From Tetragonia tetragonoides (Eukaryota; Streptophyta; Magnoliopsida; Caryophyllales; Aizoaceae): a DNA stretch of 64,000 bases. Each line of letters opens with the position of its first letter. Positions within the stretch are counted from its first letter, which is position 1. The position numbers and the translations under genes are program-made. The notes beneath the pieces were generated by a model. The model did not search any database, was not told where the DNA came from, and saw only the letters and a list, made by a program, of their open reading frames with translations. This document shows, piece by piece, positions 12,290 through 22,711 of the stretch. The DNA is taken from assembly GCA_038025085.1 (NCBI GenBank), contig CM076140.1, forward strand, positions 38,625,501-38,689,500. Reading direction: 5' to 3'.

Positions 12290-12750
12290 CTAAGAATCAT
12301 CAATTTGGTCATCAACTTCTAAATCTCCCAAATTGGAATTTGCATCCAAAACTGTGGGAGCTATATCCTCCCTTGACAAATGTATGTCTTCATTGACAGT
12401 TTGTGCTGATTGAAACCCACGCTCAATAGGTTCGTTCCAGTAGGAGTTCCCCTTATTGGCACCACTACTTCCTCCCTCAAAGTCATACAAATCTCTAGGA
12501 ACCTTGTTCATCACATAATGCAAGCCATCTACAAGAGGGTCTGGAACATAAAAGACTTGATGCACTTGGGACGGCATGACAAAAGGATCATTCGAACTAC
12601 AAAATTTGTTCAAATTGACAGCAAATAGACCATAATCATCTTTCTCAACTTGGTACCACTCGCAAAGAAACAAAACAACTGTGAACTTGGACCAATAATT
12701 CAGTTCAATTATTTCCTGAATAGAACCATAATAGTCAACATTCCCACAAA
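12290..12750 (-). pseudogene. C-terminal fragment of a TNP2-type CACTA transposase (DUF4216 region)
   Basis: The reading on the minus strand starts near YYGSIQEIIELNY and runs through FLCEWYQVEKDDYGL, FVMPSQVHQVFYV and MNKVPRDLYDF to an acidic C-terminus ending DDQIDDS at 12290. This is the DUF4216 part found at the end of TNP2/TNPD transposases, the proteins that cut and join the CACTA ends. The upstream Transposase_21 (TNP2) catalytic domain and the DUF4218 domain are absent. 12751-14500 contains no trace of them, so a large internal deletion is inferred. Confidence 0.75.
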
Positions 12751-14504
12751 CGCTTATGGTATGCCTTGTTCATTAGCATCTAGCATGACTTACATTAATG
12801 AGTTAACCACCTATGAACTAAAGACCAATCATCACAAGATCATTAATAACCCCCATATCATACTTTTCTAACCTACTACTATCTTTGAAACAAATCAGAA
12901 TATTCACATTCATCTTGTATCTCGTCTTCACTCACGATTCTCTGCTTGTATTTTGTTTCTTCAATTACATAGAAGAGGAATATCATGCACATTACTGGAG
13001 AGAAAGCACTAGTCTTTCTTCAAAATTTCCTTTCTATCATATGAAAAATGACAATGAAAGGGATAATAAAGAAAATGGTGAATCAACGTCACCACGCATA
13101 CAAGTAGCCAAGTTTCCAACCAAATGATAATAGCTACACATCATTTAATTAAAAGAAAAAGTGTTCATTATTATTCACAATCACAAATGTTTGATTAGAA
13201 TTGACAGATGAAGTATAAATAGTCATTTGCCAACAGGTTGAGTATAAAACGAAAGATAACTGGATTTTGGTAAGTTAAATATGCTTATATTACATCAAGC
13301 TCAAACAGGTAAACCTACAGCAAATCAACCCACAAGATGATAAGTTGAAAAATAGAAGTAGAGAAGGCAAAAAGAAGCAAAGACCCCAAATAAGATCCCA
13401 GATAACCAAAAACAGAAACCTAAAGCTGGGCCAGTTTTCGAAGGTTCAACGGATAAACCTCCGGTTTGCAATGAGAAGAAAAATCCTTGTTAGCAATCAC
13501 AGAATTGACGGCTTCTGTATTGTGCTGCGCATCAAAGTAGACATAGCTATCTCTGTTTTTACAAACCTTTCCCCCATCAACCAATTTTACTTAAATAAAA
13601 ATAAAAGAACCTCACTGTACAAACAAACAACTAGCTTAGCATAGAACATCAAGTTAAGCAAGCAGGTAAAGGTAACCCTAAGTCCTTTTTAAACCCGAAG
13701 AACTAGAAAAAATACAGGGAGCAACTTGAAAAGCTCTATGATTGAAGAAATGGATATTTTTTCATCCATCAACCAATTTTACTTCGCCTTAGCAACAAAA
13801 AAAAATAATAAGGAAAAACAATTTTACTTCAATAAATCAACATATACAAACTGTTATAATTTAGGGTATAATTAGCAGTGCCCAACTAATTTATCAAACG
13901 TCAAGCAAAAAAAAACAAAAAACTAACTCATCAAACGTCAAGCAAAAAAAAAACTAATTTATCAAACGAATTCTCAAATTATGAGCTTTACAATTTTTGG
14001 TTGTGAATTCTCAAAACTAACCTGATGAAAAACTAATTTGATGAAAAACTATCCTGATATAAAACTAATTTATCAAACGAATTCTCAAAAACTAACCTGA
14101 TGAGAAATCAGAAATCAGATTTTGGTTGTGAATTATTCTTCTTTGAATGGTGAATTGGAGAACGAAGAAGTTTACAGTGATGAAGACCCGACGTGACAGT
14201 GAAGACGACAGGAGAGAGAGAGACGAGTGATCGAGACGAGAGGAGAAAGAGAGACGAGCGACTGAGACGAGAGGAGAAAGAGAGGCGAACTGAGAGGGAG
14301 ACTGGGAGAGTGAGTTCTGTGAGGCTGTGAGTCGGTGAGGCCTTTTTTTTCCTTTTTCCTTTTAGATTTTATTTTTCTTTTTTCTTTTATCAAACCTTTT
14401 AACTTTCACTTTGAGCGCTGAAGCGAAATGTTTTGGAGCTCAAATTTTCAGTAGTCCCGCGCTTGGCCAAAATTGAATTTTCATTTGCCCGCTTTTATAT
14501 ACCC
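12751..14504. other. CACTA internal DNA without coding content, with a GA-rich tract
   Basis: About 1.75 kb lies between the TNP2 remnant and the right subterminal repeats. It is A/T-rich, with direct repeats of ACTAATTTATCAAACG and AACTAACCTGATGA near 13900-14105. A GA-rich tract occurs at 14200-14300 (CT-rich when read as the 5' leader of the minus-strand transcription unit). I find no protein similarity. The tract may be the 5' leader or promoter region of the transposase genes. Confidence 0.45.
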
Positions 14505-14772
14505 AACACTTTAGAAAAAGTGTTGAATACATACTTTGAAATTCAACACTTATAAGCAAGTGTTGGTTTTTCAGTGCAATAAAGGCAACACTTGCAAGAA
14601 GTGTTGTTTTTATTTAAGAATAATAGCAACACTTATAAAAATGTGTTGTAATAGATATGAATAAGCGACATTTGAAAATAAGTGTTGCATAACATACTAA
14701 TTTTATTAAAAAGACAACATTTTATAAAGTGTTGAATGTAAAGTGTTGGAATAGATCCATTTTGTAGTAGTG
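14505..14772. repeat. CACTA subterminal and terminal repeats, right end
   Basis: Dense AACACTT/AAGTGTTG cores in both orientations lead into the terminal inverted repeat ending at 14772, which is followed by the AAT target duplication. This region mirrors 7660-8070. Confidence 0.85.
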
Positions 14773-15161
14773 AATACAGCCAAAATAATTCCACACAAAT
14801 TATATACATCTGATCATCAATCCTGTACAAGTCCCAATTTGTTCATGTGCCGAAGCACTAACAGTTCCAATTTTCAGTTCAAAAAAAAAACATATATACT
14901 GAATAGAGAAAAAAAAAGGAGAGTAAAAAAACATACCAGCTCCGTATTAGATAGGTGACTCTGCCTCTCTGGTAGTAAAATACTACGGCTCCAAACCCCA
15001 GCCGGACGCTAGTCCAGTCGCATAAACGAGTCCTGGTACAGTCGAGCTCCATCCACATGACTAGTCGGAGGTGCACTAGTGGAGCGAAGCCCAGTACGGA
15101 AAAGGTTCCGGTCATACTCCTCCTGACCCATGGGACGTTTTCCTTTGCCCGCGGGAACCAT

Positions 15162-15411
15162 GGGAGTACAATGAAACTTTCTCACTCTACAAATGGAAAA
15201 TTAAAAGTTTCAGACTCGCAAGAATCAAGCACCCGTTCAACAATGCAACCCAAAATTCAGCAACTAGGTGGGAAAATAAGCAAGTTCAAGACAAAAACCG
15301 AAAAATTTGGTGAAGAATTGACTTAGCTCAAGCAAAGTAGAACACTCAACAATGGAGGGAGGCTTGACAATGCTCTCGACAATTATGCTCGGCAAAGAAG
15401 AAGAATGGCAC

Positions 15412-15449
<38 letters not shown>

Positions 15450-15720
15450 AGCTACTTTTATTCGACTCAAGCCCAGCGCCGCTGGCTAGAACCGCTAGTG
15501 GCCCTGCATAGGCGGGCCCCACTTGCTATCCCAAGATCCTTTTTCCAGTCCAAAGTTCGTTATTCCAGTTCGTTGGCGGCAAATATCAGTACCAAGCGTG
15601 CGGGAGCAAGCCCCTTTGGCCCACAAAATAAAATTCGACAGTCGGCCCATTTTACGGTACCAACTATTTTCAGGTAAAACTAACCCGATTATTTTTGCAG
15701 GTTCAAAATACTGAAACTTG
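15162..15720 (-). promoter_or_regulatory. PMD gene upstream region of copy A (5' UTR, UTR intron, decayed palindromes)
   Basis: Read on the minus strand, this holds the region upstream of the PMD start codon: a 5'-UTR intron whose donor is mutated (GAGCTAAGTC in place of GAGGTAAGTC), a poly-T tract expanded to about 30 (plus-strand A run at 15415-15444), and at 15478-15505 two decayed copies of the CCGCTAGCGG motif. Copy B keeps a better version at 22320-22711. Confidence 0.55.
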
Positions 15721-16140
15721 GATACATGCAGCGACGACTCTTACCGCCTAGAGTGCCCAAAAATATTTTATGCCCGGAAAGTCTATCGGCCTCACCAAAT
15801 TTAATAAATTTTGGGGAAGTCAATGATCGCTTAAGCTATTGCGGTTGAACTTTCCTTTTGCGAGGTTACTTATTTTTCATTCACTCTGAATACAGGTCCC
15901 CAGCAGACATTTAGACCATCTACGGGCGGTGTTCTATCCTGCTACCATAACCTTTATTTTCTTTTGTGTTCACATAGATGAAATTTTAGCACGCTTCGAG
16001 CATGTCCCAACTCAGGTTTGTCTTCATATGCATACATACTGTACACTCTCACACACCATGTGCACATTAGCATTATGAATGTCTCCTTCGGAATACTTTG
16101 ATTTTCGCTTTTACTTAAGCTCGATCAAAGTGGGGGCTTC
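15721..16140 (+). other. Copy A untranslated 3' region and polypurine tract
   Basis: This non-coding part between the antisense PMD promoter and the 3' LTR corresponds to 21319-22130 of copy B in reverse. It contains single copies of the sequence that is tandemly repeated in B and C (for example TCAATGATCGCTTAAGC). It ends with the polypurine tract AAAGTGGGGGCTTC at 16127-16140, directly before the LTR. Confidence 0.7.
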
Positions 16141-17420
16141 TGTAGACGCCAAAAAAACGCCTTCAAATTTCTCCGCAAAAGCCCGATGATGAAAGGAGTA
16201 ATTTATAAACTTGAATGTTATTTTTGCTTTAATAGTTAAGATAAAGTCTCAAGTTTTTCCTCTAAACACTCCTTTATTCCAATCCCATTCAAAAGCCCCA
16301 TTCAAGAGCTTTTCAATGACACCTCTCATGCCTCTTTCTGACACCCGGTCCCCAAGTTGCGATTTAGGAGTAAAACCGTCTTTTACCGTCCAGGGGTAAA
16401 ACGGTGTTTTCATATTTTTTGGAATACTAAAATTCCTCCGAAAAATAAAAATAGACTGGATGTCGTCATTATGATGACATCCAGCTGGCAGCTGACACCC
16501 ATCAGCGGCCTTGGGATAAATCCCATGGCCGCTAGCGGCGCTGCCATGGCTTCTGGCCCGACTCATTTTTCAAGTCCAATTCGATTTTCGGCACCTTTTC
16601 AGTCGTCCAGCCCTACTTCCCAACGCCTATAGATACAACCCTCCTCCCTCAGTTGAAAACACACAGTCTACAGTTGACAACCTCTATTCTCGGGAGTATT
16701 GACACGGAGCTTTCCCCTCTTTCTTCTAAACTTGAGATCTTGCCTTTTACTATTTTTGTCAAATATAGCCTACAGTTCAGGTACAAATTCCTGAGGGCTC
16801 AAATTAAATTAATTGCCTAATTGCTTATTTTCCGTAGTCAAAAGGTGGATATCATTCTAGAATAATGTTTTATTCCTTCCTAAATATCGTCTGTATAGCC
16901 GTTGTAATGCTCAACTTGTCAATAAAATGCATGTCTAAACAAGGGTTAAATAAATATTTTGATGCTTGTGATGAACCAATTAATAGTCTAAGTCTAGGTT
17001 GTTAATCCGGTTTTGCATGGGAATTATGTCTTTAAATTATTAAGCAAACTTGAGTTAGTAGAGGCCATCGTAATACGGGCGAGTTGGGTGCCTAACACCT
17101 TCCCACCTCGTACCTTCACCCCCGAATCCTTTATTCTTGGGTACTCATATGTTCTATATGAGCGGGAGTCTTTGTAAAAACATGATCAGTTCACTTATCG
17201 CGCTATTGGGTTGTCCCTTCGGTTTGTCCCTTCGATAAAACGCCGATAGCAGATTTGTGACCTCTTTCATGGTTTTTGATCAATTCAAGTCTTTACAAAA
17301 TCTTTTTTAACTCGATGGTCCCTTGAACTTATCTAAACCCCCAACTTACAAATTTTCTATAAGGACGCACTCCGTGGAAACCAATACATATGAGGATTGG
17401 ACAAAATTCTCGGGTCCTTT
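16141..17420 (+). repeat. 3' LTR of Tat-like copy A
   Basis: The repeat begins TGTAGACGCC at 16141, directly after the polypurine tract. It contains the U3 hairpin GGATGTCGTCATTATGATGA (from about 16458), palindrome motifs at 16500-16545 (a perfect GCCGCTAGCGGC at 16528-16539) and a TATA-like TATAGATA at 16628. The 3' end reads CGGGTCCTTTT where other copies have CCTTACA, so the last three bases are lost or changed and no target duplication can be read. Confidence 0.9.
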
Positions 17421-17785
17421 TAGAAACCAAAGTGCAGGTGTTGCTGAGTGAGGACGGATAGATTTGGAGTTTTATTATAGGCTTGTTCTCTAGACTGATG
17501 ATTTATTGTGGATTATGGGATTTTTGGTTTGTGCCCCTTGAAGGCAAAGTTGTAATAATACTTTAATGGACTTAAGTTCACTCATTAGACAACTCTGATA
17601 TTAATGTTTAATGTGTTTAGATGCTTCCTTTGATACCTAGTTTTCCTTTCTACTTACCATTTATTCCTTACCGATAAATGTTGCAGTAACTACCCTCGGG
17701 TTTGGGACGGTTCAGTGGTGTCGAGTCGTGTATAATGACGTCGATAGTTCCCAGGAAATCGTTGCGAATTCGGGGGTGTTACATT
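17421..17785. repeat. End fragment of an unrelated Ty3/gypsy LTR
   Basis: This fragment ends AATTCGGGGGTGTTACA at 17785, which is either the 3' end of a plus-strand LTR or the start (TGTAACACCCCCGAATT) of a minus-strand one. It directly abuts the LTR of copy A, so copy A probably inserted into this LTR. There is no coding content. Confidence 0.5.
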
Positions 17786-19886
17786 AATCCATTACCATCA
17801 TCATCCGGCTTTGCGGTGCCAGTGCATGAAAATCGATTAGGGTGTCTACAGTTTACAATAAGAAATGTTCCGAAGAACCACTCGCCCAATTACTCAGTAT
17901 GGATACAAGATTTCAATATGTTGGGGTCATACCTGCAGTCATAGTCCCACTCAACGTAAAAAGTGACAAATTCCCATTTGCATCCTTAGGTGGATCTATT
18001 ACCAAAGAAATCTTAACTCTCAATTCATTTTCATAAGGTGATCACGTAACAAGTAATACACATATCTTGGTATCTCAAGTAACTACTCAACAGTTACAAA
18101 ATGAACAATTCAAGTTCACAATTCCGATGGCAATAATTTCACATAAATGAGCATCAACACCCTATTCACAACCACCTAACAATATACATTTTCGAGGTTT
18201 TCAATATTGTTTACCAATTCAATAGTCAAAGTCACATCAACTTATTGAAACAACATGCTTAGAAACATGATCCAAATAGTGATAGGCTATATCCAAATTG
18301 AACAAATATTAATCATAACTTTAGTTCAATATCACAAATAATTACTCCACGTAATTACAAAGATTAACATGTATTATCATATAACATGAATCTCAACAAG
18401 TAGTCATTACTACACAAGGTGAATTTCTTACATAGTCCTTGATGCATTATTCACTGTCTCATAATTCTATACGAATTAATATAAGGAAGTAAATAACAAT
18501 TATCCCTTTATCAAAATATTCACAATGAATCAATATAATTCATCTAGACATGAATTACCTTTAGCAATAAGGTAATCATGACAACAACGTAAGCTCCTTA
18601 CGTTCAAGTGCGGTCAACGGACCCTAACAAATCTACAATAAACCAATAGTCAACACTTTGACTTCTAAAGCTCTAAATTAAACTTTAAAGATGGTTTAGC
18701 ATCTTAAACTTAAATAATTAAGTTGCTGGAATTTTATTACCCATGCATGCTCAAAGACTTTTCAAACCAAACTTTAAAAAGACAATTAGGTAAACTTTTC
18801 ATAACCCTAATTGAAGTCAACAAGAAAAACAAAAGTCAAACAACAAGTCAACACCACCAAAATACCATCATCACCAGCGCTGATCACCACCAACGGCGGC
18901 TGGTGGCGCCAGGCAACCGCCGCTTCTGGCTGCACGGCCACCCGCCTAGCGTTGCTGGCTGCTGCACCACGGCAGGGCGTTACCGGGTGCTCACGGCCCT
19001 GCCGTGCGTCGCACGGTCCTGTTCTTTTTTTTTTTTTTGTTAATCAAATTAACAAATTCCAAATCTAAATTAAATCTGAATATTTAACCAATTTACAGAT
19101 TTCATAAATTCACAAGATCCAAACTCTAAATTCAACCTTTGATTCATATTAACTAAAAACATCAAATCCAACCCTAATCATGATTCTAACATGCAAAAAA
19201 AATAGAATCTACCAACTCTAGGTCAAAACATAAATTAGGGTTTGCGCATAAACATGCTAGGGTTCACAAAAAGGCTAAATTTGAATCAAGAATAAGCTTT
19301 TAATAATCAAAAAGCAATAAAAACATTACTTGTGAATTCAAAGGATCAACTTTGGGCAAGAGGATAAATATGAAAGAGTGGAAAATCTCTTTCTTCTTCC
19401 CCTTGCTTTTTTGGTCGTGCGTGTGGTAGAGAGAGAGAGTGAGTGACTTGTTTTTTTAGGTTAAGTTGATGAGTGAGAGGAAGTTGAGTCTAATTAGGAA
19501 ACCAAATTTCTTAAATTTAATTTACTCCTTCCTTATCTCCCTCTAACTTCCTAAATAAATATCCAATCAAACTCTTCTAAATCCACACTTTTTAGGAAAC
19601 AAAATTTTTGAAGAATAAAACTGATTTTCTTCCCCATATTTTCGGCTAGGGGTTGAAAATCATTGTCTTAAAATTGCTCACAATATTTCGGCCAATCCGA
19701 AATATTCAAGCAAAGAAAACTCTTTTATTATTTTGGTCTGATTATAATTAATTAGGTCCAAAAGCAAAACCCATACATTAATTACGCATTCTAATTCATG
19801 AGCCCAATTAACATTTCAAATCTAAATTCTCATTTCTTTTAAGTAATTATTATTCTAAAATAAATAATAATACAGGGTATTACAAT
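17786..19886 (-). repeat. Probable long LTR (about 2.1 kb) in reverse orientation
   Basis: On the minus strand a TG start is visible at 19886 (TGTAATACCCTGTATTATTA), resembling the start of the LTR at 42. The body is non-coding: a poly-T run near 19023-19038, a GC-rich part at 18880-19020, and a CT-rich leader-like part near 19420-19460. The other boundary is unclear. A short open frame at 17842-18036 has no recognisable similarity. I infer a solo or truncated LTR because no retrotransposon protein sequence adjoins it. Confidence 0.5.
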
Positions 19887-19934
19887 TTACTCCTCTAAGG
19901 CAGCATTACCCGCATTGTCATCAAATGATCGCAA

Positions 19935-20090
19935 CATGGGTGTAACTGAGCAGAGCCTAAGTCATGTCACCTCGAAACTCATCTCGGTTAGATTTAACTT
20001 TGCTCAGGCCTGGCTCGATTAGGACCGTGGCTCAGCTCGGCTCAGTTTAGGTCAACTCGAATTCAAAGTTACCTAAAAACATTATAAAAC
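19935..20090. mobile_element. Left part of a small hAT-like non-autonomous element split by copy B
   Basis: The sequence starts CATGGGTGTAACTGAGCAGA and contains CTCGGCTCAG-type repeats. It ends with AAAAC, the target duplication of copy B. The other half is at 33109-33409 and ends, in reverse complement, TATGGGTGGTACTGAGTCGA. The two ends form an imperfect inverted repeat. No clear target duplication was found for it, so assignment to hAT is tentative. Confidence 0.4.
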
Positions 20091-21318
20091 TGTAGGGACC
20101 CGGGATTTCTACGGCCCACGGAGTGCGTCCCTATAGAAAATTTGTAAGCTCGGGGTTTAGACAAGTTCAAGGAACCGTCGAGTTAGAAAAGCATTTGAAA
20201 AGATTTGAATTGAATAAAAACCATGAAAGAGGTCACAAATCTGCTATCGGTGTTTTATCGAAGGGACAAACCGAAGGGACAAACCAATAGCGCGATAAGT
20301 GAACTGATCATGTTTTTAGAAAGACTCCCGCTCATATAGAACATATGAGTACCCAAGAATAAAGGGTTCGGGGGCGAAGGTACGAGGTGGGAAGGTGTTA
20401 GGCACCCAACTCGCCCGTTTATGACGACCTCTACTAACTCAAGTTTGCTTAATAATTTAAAGACATGATTCCCACACAAAACCGGATTAACAACCTAGAC
20501 TTAGACTATTAATTGGTTCATCACAAGCATCACAACATTTATTATTAACCCTTATTTAGACAAGCATTCGATTGATAAGTTGGGTAGTACAACGACTATA
20601 CAGACGATATTTAGGAAGCAAAGCATGATATCTACATTATGACTACTAGAAAAATAAACAATTAAGCAAATATTTAATTTGAGCCCTCAGGAGTTAGTAC
20701 CTGAACTGTAGGCTATATTTGACAAAAATAGTAAAGACAAGATCTCAAGTTTTGAAGAAAGAGGGTGTGTTTTGAACTGAGGGTGAAGGGTTGTTTATAT
20801 AGGCGTGGGCAAGTATGGTTGTACTGCAGAAATTGAGCTGAAAAACAAGACGGGCTTGAAAAATCAGCCGGGCCCGAAGAAGGGTCAGCACTGCTAGCGG
20901 CCCCGGAAAACTTGTCAGCGCCGCTAACGGCCCTGGGACTTATTCCAGGGCCGCTGACGGCTCTCAGCAGCCAGCTGGATGTCGTCATACTGACGTCATC
21001 CAGTCTATTTTTATTTTCCGGAGGAACTTTTGTATTCTGAAAAATATGAGAAGACCGTTTTACCCTTGGACGGTAAAAGACGGTTCCACCCCTAAATCGC
21101 AACTTGGCGACCGGGGGTCGGAAAAAGGCGTGAGACATGTCGTTGGAAAGCTCTTGAACGGGGCTTCTGAATGAAATGAAATGAAGGAGTGTTTGGAGGA
21201 AAAACCTGAGACCTTATCTTAACTATTAAAGCAAAAATAGCAGTTCAAGTTTATAAATTACTCCTTTCATCATCGGGCTTTTGCGGAGAAATATGAAGGC
21301 GCTTTTTTGGCGTCTATA
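20091..21318 (-). repeat. 3' LTR of copy B
   Basis: The repeat is reverse-oriented, with TGTAGGGACC at 20091 (the LTR 3' end) and GGCGTCTATA at 21318 (the LTR start, where CA has become TA). It contains the hairpin/TGACGTCA region near 20975-21001, decayed palindromes at 20885-20965 and a TATA-like box (TATATAAA in reverse, about 20794-20801). The bases beyond 21318 give the reverse of the polypurine tract (GAAGCCCCCACTTT). Confidence 0.93.
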
Positions 21319-22319
21319 GAAGCCCCCACTTTGATCGAGATTGAGTTAAAGCGAAGATCAAAGTACTCCGAAGGCGACATGCAGGATGCTGATGTGCGCA
21401 TGGTGTGTGAGAGTGTACAGTATGCATGCATATGAAGACAAACCTGAGTTGGGACACGCTCGTAGTGTGCTAAGATTTCATCTCTGTGAACACAAGAGAA
21501 AATAAAGGTTATGTTAAAAGGATAGAACACCGCTCGTAGATGGTCTAAAGGTCTGCTGGGGACCTATATTCAGAGTGAATGAAATAGTTAGTAATACTTT
21601 GAGAATGATCAACGCGGAGTGCTTCGACAAACAGTGACTAAACACCGCTCAGCGGATGTCGAGATACCGTCCCTGTTATAAGAAACGAAAAAGTCAACGA
21701 GATAAGTGCGATTAAAAATAATCGGCCATCAGGTGGTTAGGACATATGAACAGTTTAAATGCAATAGCTTAAGCAATCATTGACTGAAACATATAAAAAA
21801 TAAATAATGGACAGTATAACCGCAGCAGTTTAAGCAATCATTGACTAACACAAAAGTAAGTAACCCCGTAGAAAGGACAGTTTAACCGCAATAGCTTAAG
21901 CGGTCATTGACAAACCCAAAAATTTAAAGCCTCGCAGAGGTACTGACCCCAAAAATTTATAAAGCGTAGAGGGACTGACCCCAAAAATTTATAAACATCC
22001 CAGAAGGACTGACCCCAAAAATTTGTAAAACAGCAGAGGGACTGACCCCAAAAATTTGTACTGATTAGTAAGGCCAACAGGTTTTCAGGGCTTAAAATAT
22101 TTTTGGGCGCTCCGGGCGGTAAGAGTCGTCGCAGTGTAGATCTGAGCTTCAGTACCTGGGACCTGCAAAAGTAAACGCGTTCGTTTTACCTGAGAAAGTT
22201 GGTACCGTAAAATAGGCCAACTGTCGAATTTGAACTTGTGCGCCAGAGTACTTTGCTTCCGCGCGCTTGGTACTGATTATTGCCGCAAATGAACTGAAGT
22301 AACGAACTTTAGACTGGAA
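21319..22319 (-). repeat. Hypervariable untranslated region with diverged tandem repeats (copy B)
   Basis: This lies between the 3' LTR and the PMD promoter. At about 21740-21910 a unit containing CAGTTTAACCGCAATAGCTT and AAGCAATCATTGAC recurs about three times. At about 21905-22065 a unit of 35-40 bp with GGACTGACCCCAAAAATTT recurs four to five times. Copy C has related but differently arranged repeats at 42340-42870. Tandem repeats in this position are known from Ogre/Tat elements and can seed satellite DNA. Confidence 0.8.
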
Positions 22320-22711
22320 AAAGGGGTTGTGGGTCGGCAGTGGGGCCCTTGCTGCAGGTCTGCAGAGCCGCTAGCGGCCCAGGCCAGTGGCGCTAGCGGC
22401 GCTGGGCCTTGGAGTGAGGCCACTAGCGGCGCTGGGCTTGAGCCGAATAAAATGGCTTCCGCGATTTTTTTTTTCTTTTTCGCGTGCCATCCTTCTTCTT
22501 CGTCGAACCATTGTCGAGAGCCATTGTCGAAGCTTCCCCATTGTTGAGTGCTCCACTTTGCTTGAGGTAAGTCAATTCTTGACCGTTTTCCTCGGTTTTT
22601 GTCTTGAACTTGCTTATTTTTCCGCCTATTTGCTGAATGGGTGCTTGTTTCTTCCGAATCTGAAACTTTTATTTTCCCACTTGTAGAGAGAGAAAACTCC
22701 ATTGTGTTCCC
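22320..22711 (+). promoter_or_regulatory. Promoter and 5' UTR of the copy B PMD gene with a palindrome cluster
   Basis: Three copies of the CCGCTAGCGG motif lie at 22367-22435 (perfect GCCGCTAGCGGC at 22367-22378; the second and third are diverged, GGCGCTAGCGGC and GCCACTAGCGGC). A TATA-like AATAAAAT follows at 22446-22453 and a T-rich tract after it. A 5'-UTR intron with consensus ends is visible at 22567-22686 (GAG|GTAAGT ... TTGTAG|AGAG). The start codon at 22712 follows 25 bases after the acceptor. Confidence 0.65.

Larger units (their letters stand above)
7660..14772 (-). mobile_element. CACTA (En/Spm-type) DNA transposon, 7.1 kb, internally deleted
   Basis: The element begins CACTACTACAAAATG (7660) and ends CATTTTGTAGTAGTG (14772), perfect terminal inverted repeats with the CACTA signature. 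It is flanked by the 3-bp target duplication AAT (7657-7659 and 14773-14775). Removing it restores the PMD intron 1 sequence of copies B and C across the joint. Both ends carry many subterminal copies of AACACTT in both orientations, the expected binding sites of the element's own proteins. Inside are a minus-strand Transposase_24/TNPA-like gene (9000-11919) and only the C-terminal part of a TNP2-type transposase (12290-12750). The catalytic TNP2 domain is missing, so this copy is non-autonomous. Confidence 0.92.
5279..15161 (-). pseudogene. Plant mobile domain (PMD) antisense gene of copy A, 7 coding exons, interrupted by a CACTA element
   Basis: Comparison with copies B and C gives coding exons, in reading order on the minus strand, 15161-14937, 7591-6959, 6873-6721, 6644-6313, 6248-6051, 5960-5853 and 5779-5279, with GT-AG introns. 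The product resembles plant mobile domain proteins (the MAIN/MAIL group, nuclear proteins linked to transposon silencing and gene expression in Arabidopsis). Exon 2 has the core (HWAIMLEAF, FDHFLTVIPACHSGDSRII, PYQFAVQTGLSFRG), and exon 3 has LWFFEYFPAF. Exons 6-7 give a basic then Ser/Pro-rich tail ending DDDSG. Lesions: an indel after codon GLLERF in exon 2, a GGG-TAG stop, further indels, a 19-nt deletion at the end of exon 4, a stop (TTT TAG) in exon 7, and loss of the 5'-UTR intron donor (GT to CT, near 15338). Intron 1 contains the CACTA element 7660-14772. Confidence 0.8.
2765..17420 (+). mobile_element. Tat/Ogre-like Ty3/gypsy retrotransposon, copy A (3' part), interrupted by a CACTA element
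   Basis: Copy A runs on the + strand from an integrase C-terminus (2765) to its 3' LTR (16141-17420). Its 5' half is missing or outside the window, because another element's LTR (42-2764) has inserted into the integrase. Between integrase and LTR it holds two minus-strand genes, DUF7745-like (3367-4768) and PMD (5279-15161), in the same order and orientation as copy B. A 7.1-kb CACTA element (7660-14772) sits inside a PMD intron. The LTR, polypurine tract (GTGGGGGCTTC ending 16140) and gene order place it in the same family as B, C, E and F. Confidence 0.9.

Noticed and set aside
12885..13644. Plus-strand open frames within the CACTA element
   Set aside because: No recognisable protein family, codon content looks random, and they lie opposite the coding strand of the element.
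15415..15444. A run of 30 A considered as a poly(A) tail of a retrogene
   Set aside because: On the minus strand it is the T-tract present in shorter form at the same place in the PMD upstream region of copies B and C, so it is an expanded homopolymer.
17842..18036. Open frame of about 64 codons (MSTVYNKKCSEEPLAQ...) considered as a host exon
   Set aside because: No recognised domain, no splice context, and it lies in what looks like a long LTR in reverse orientation.
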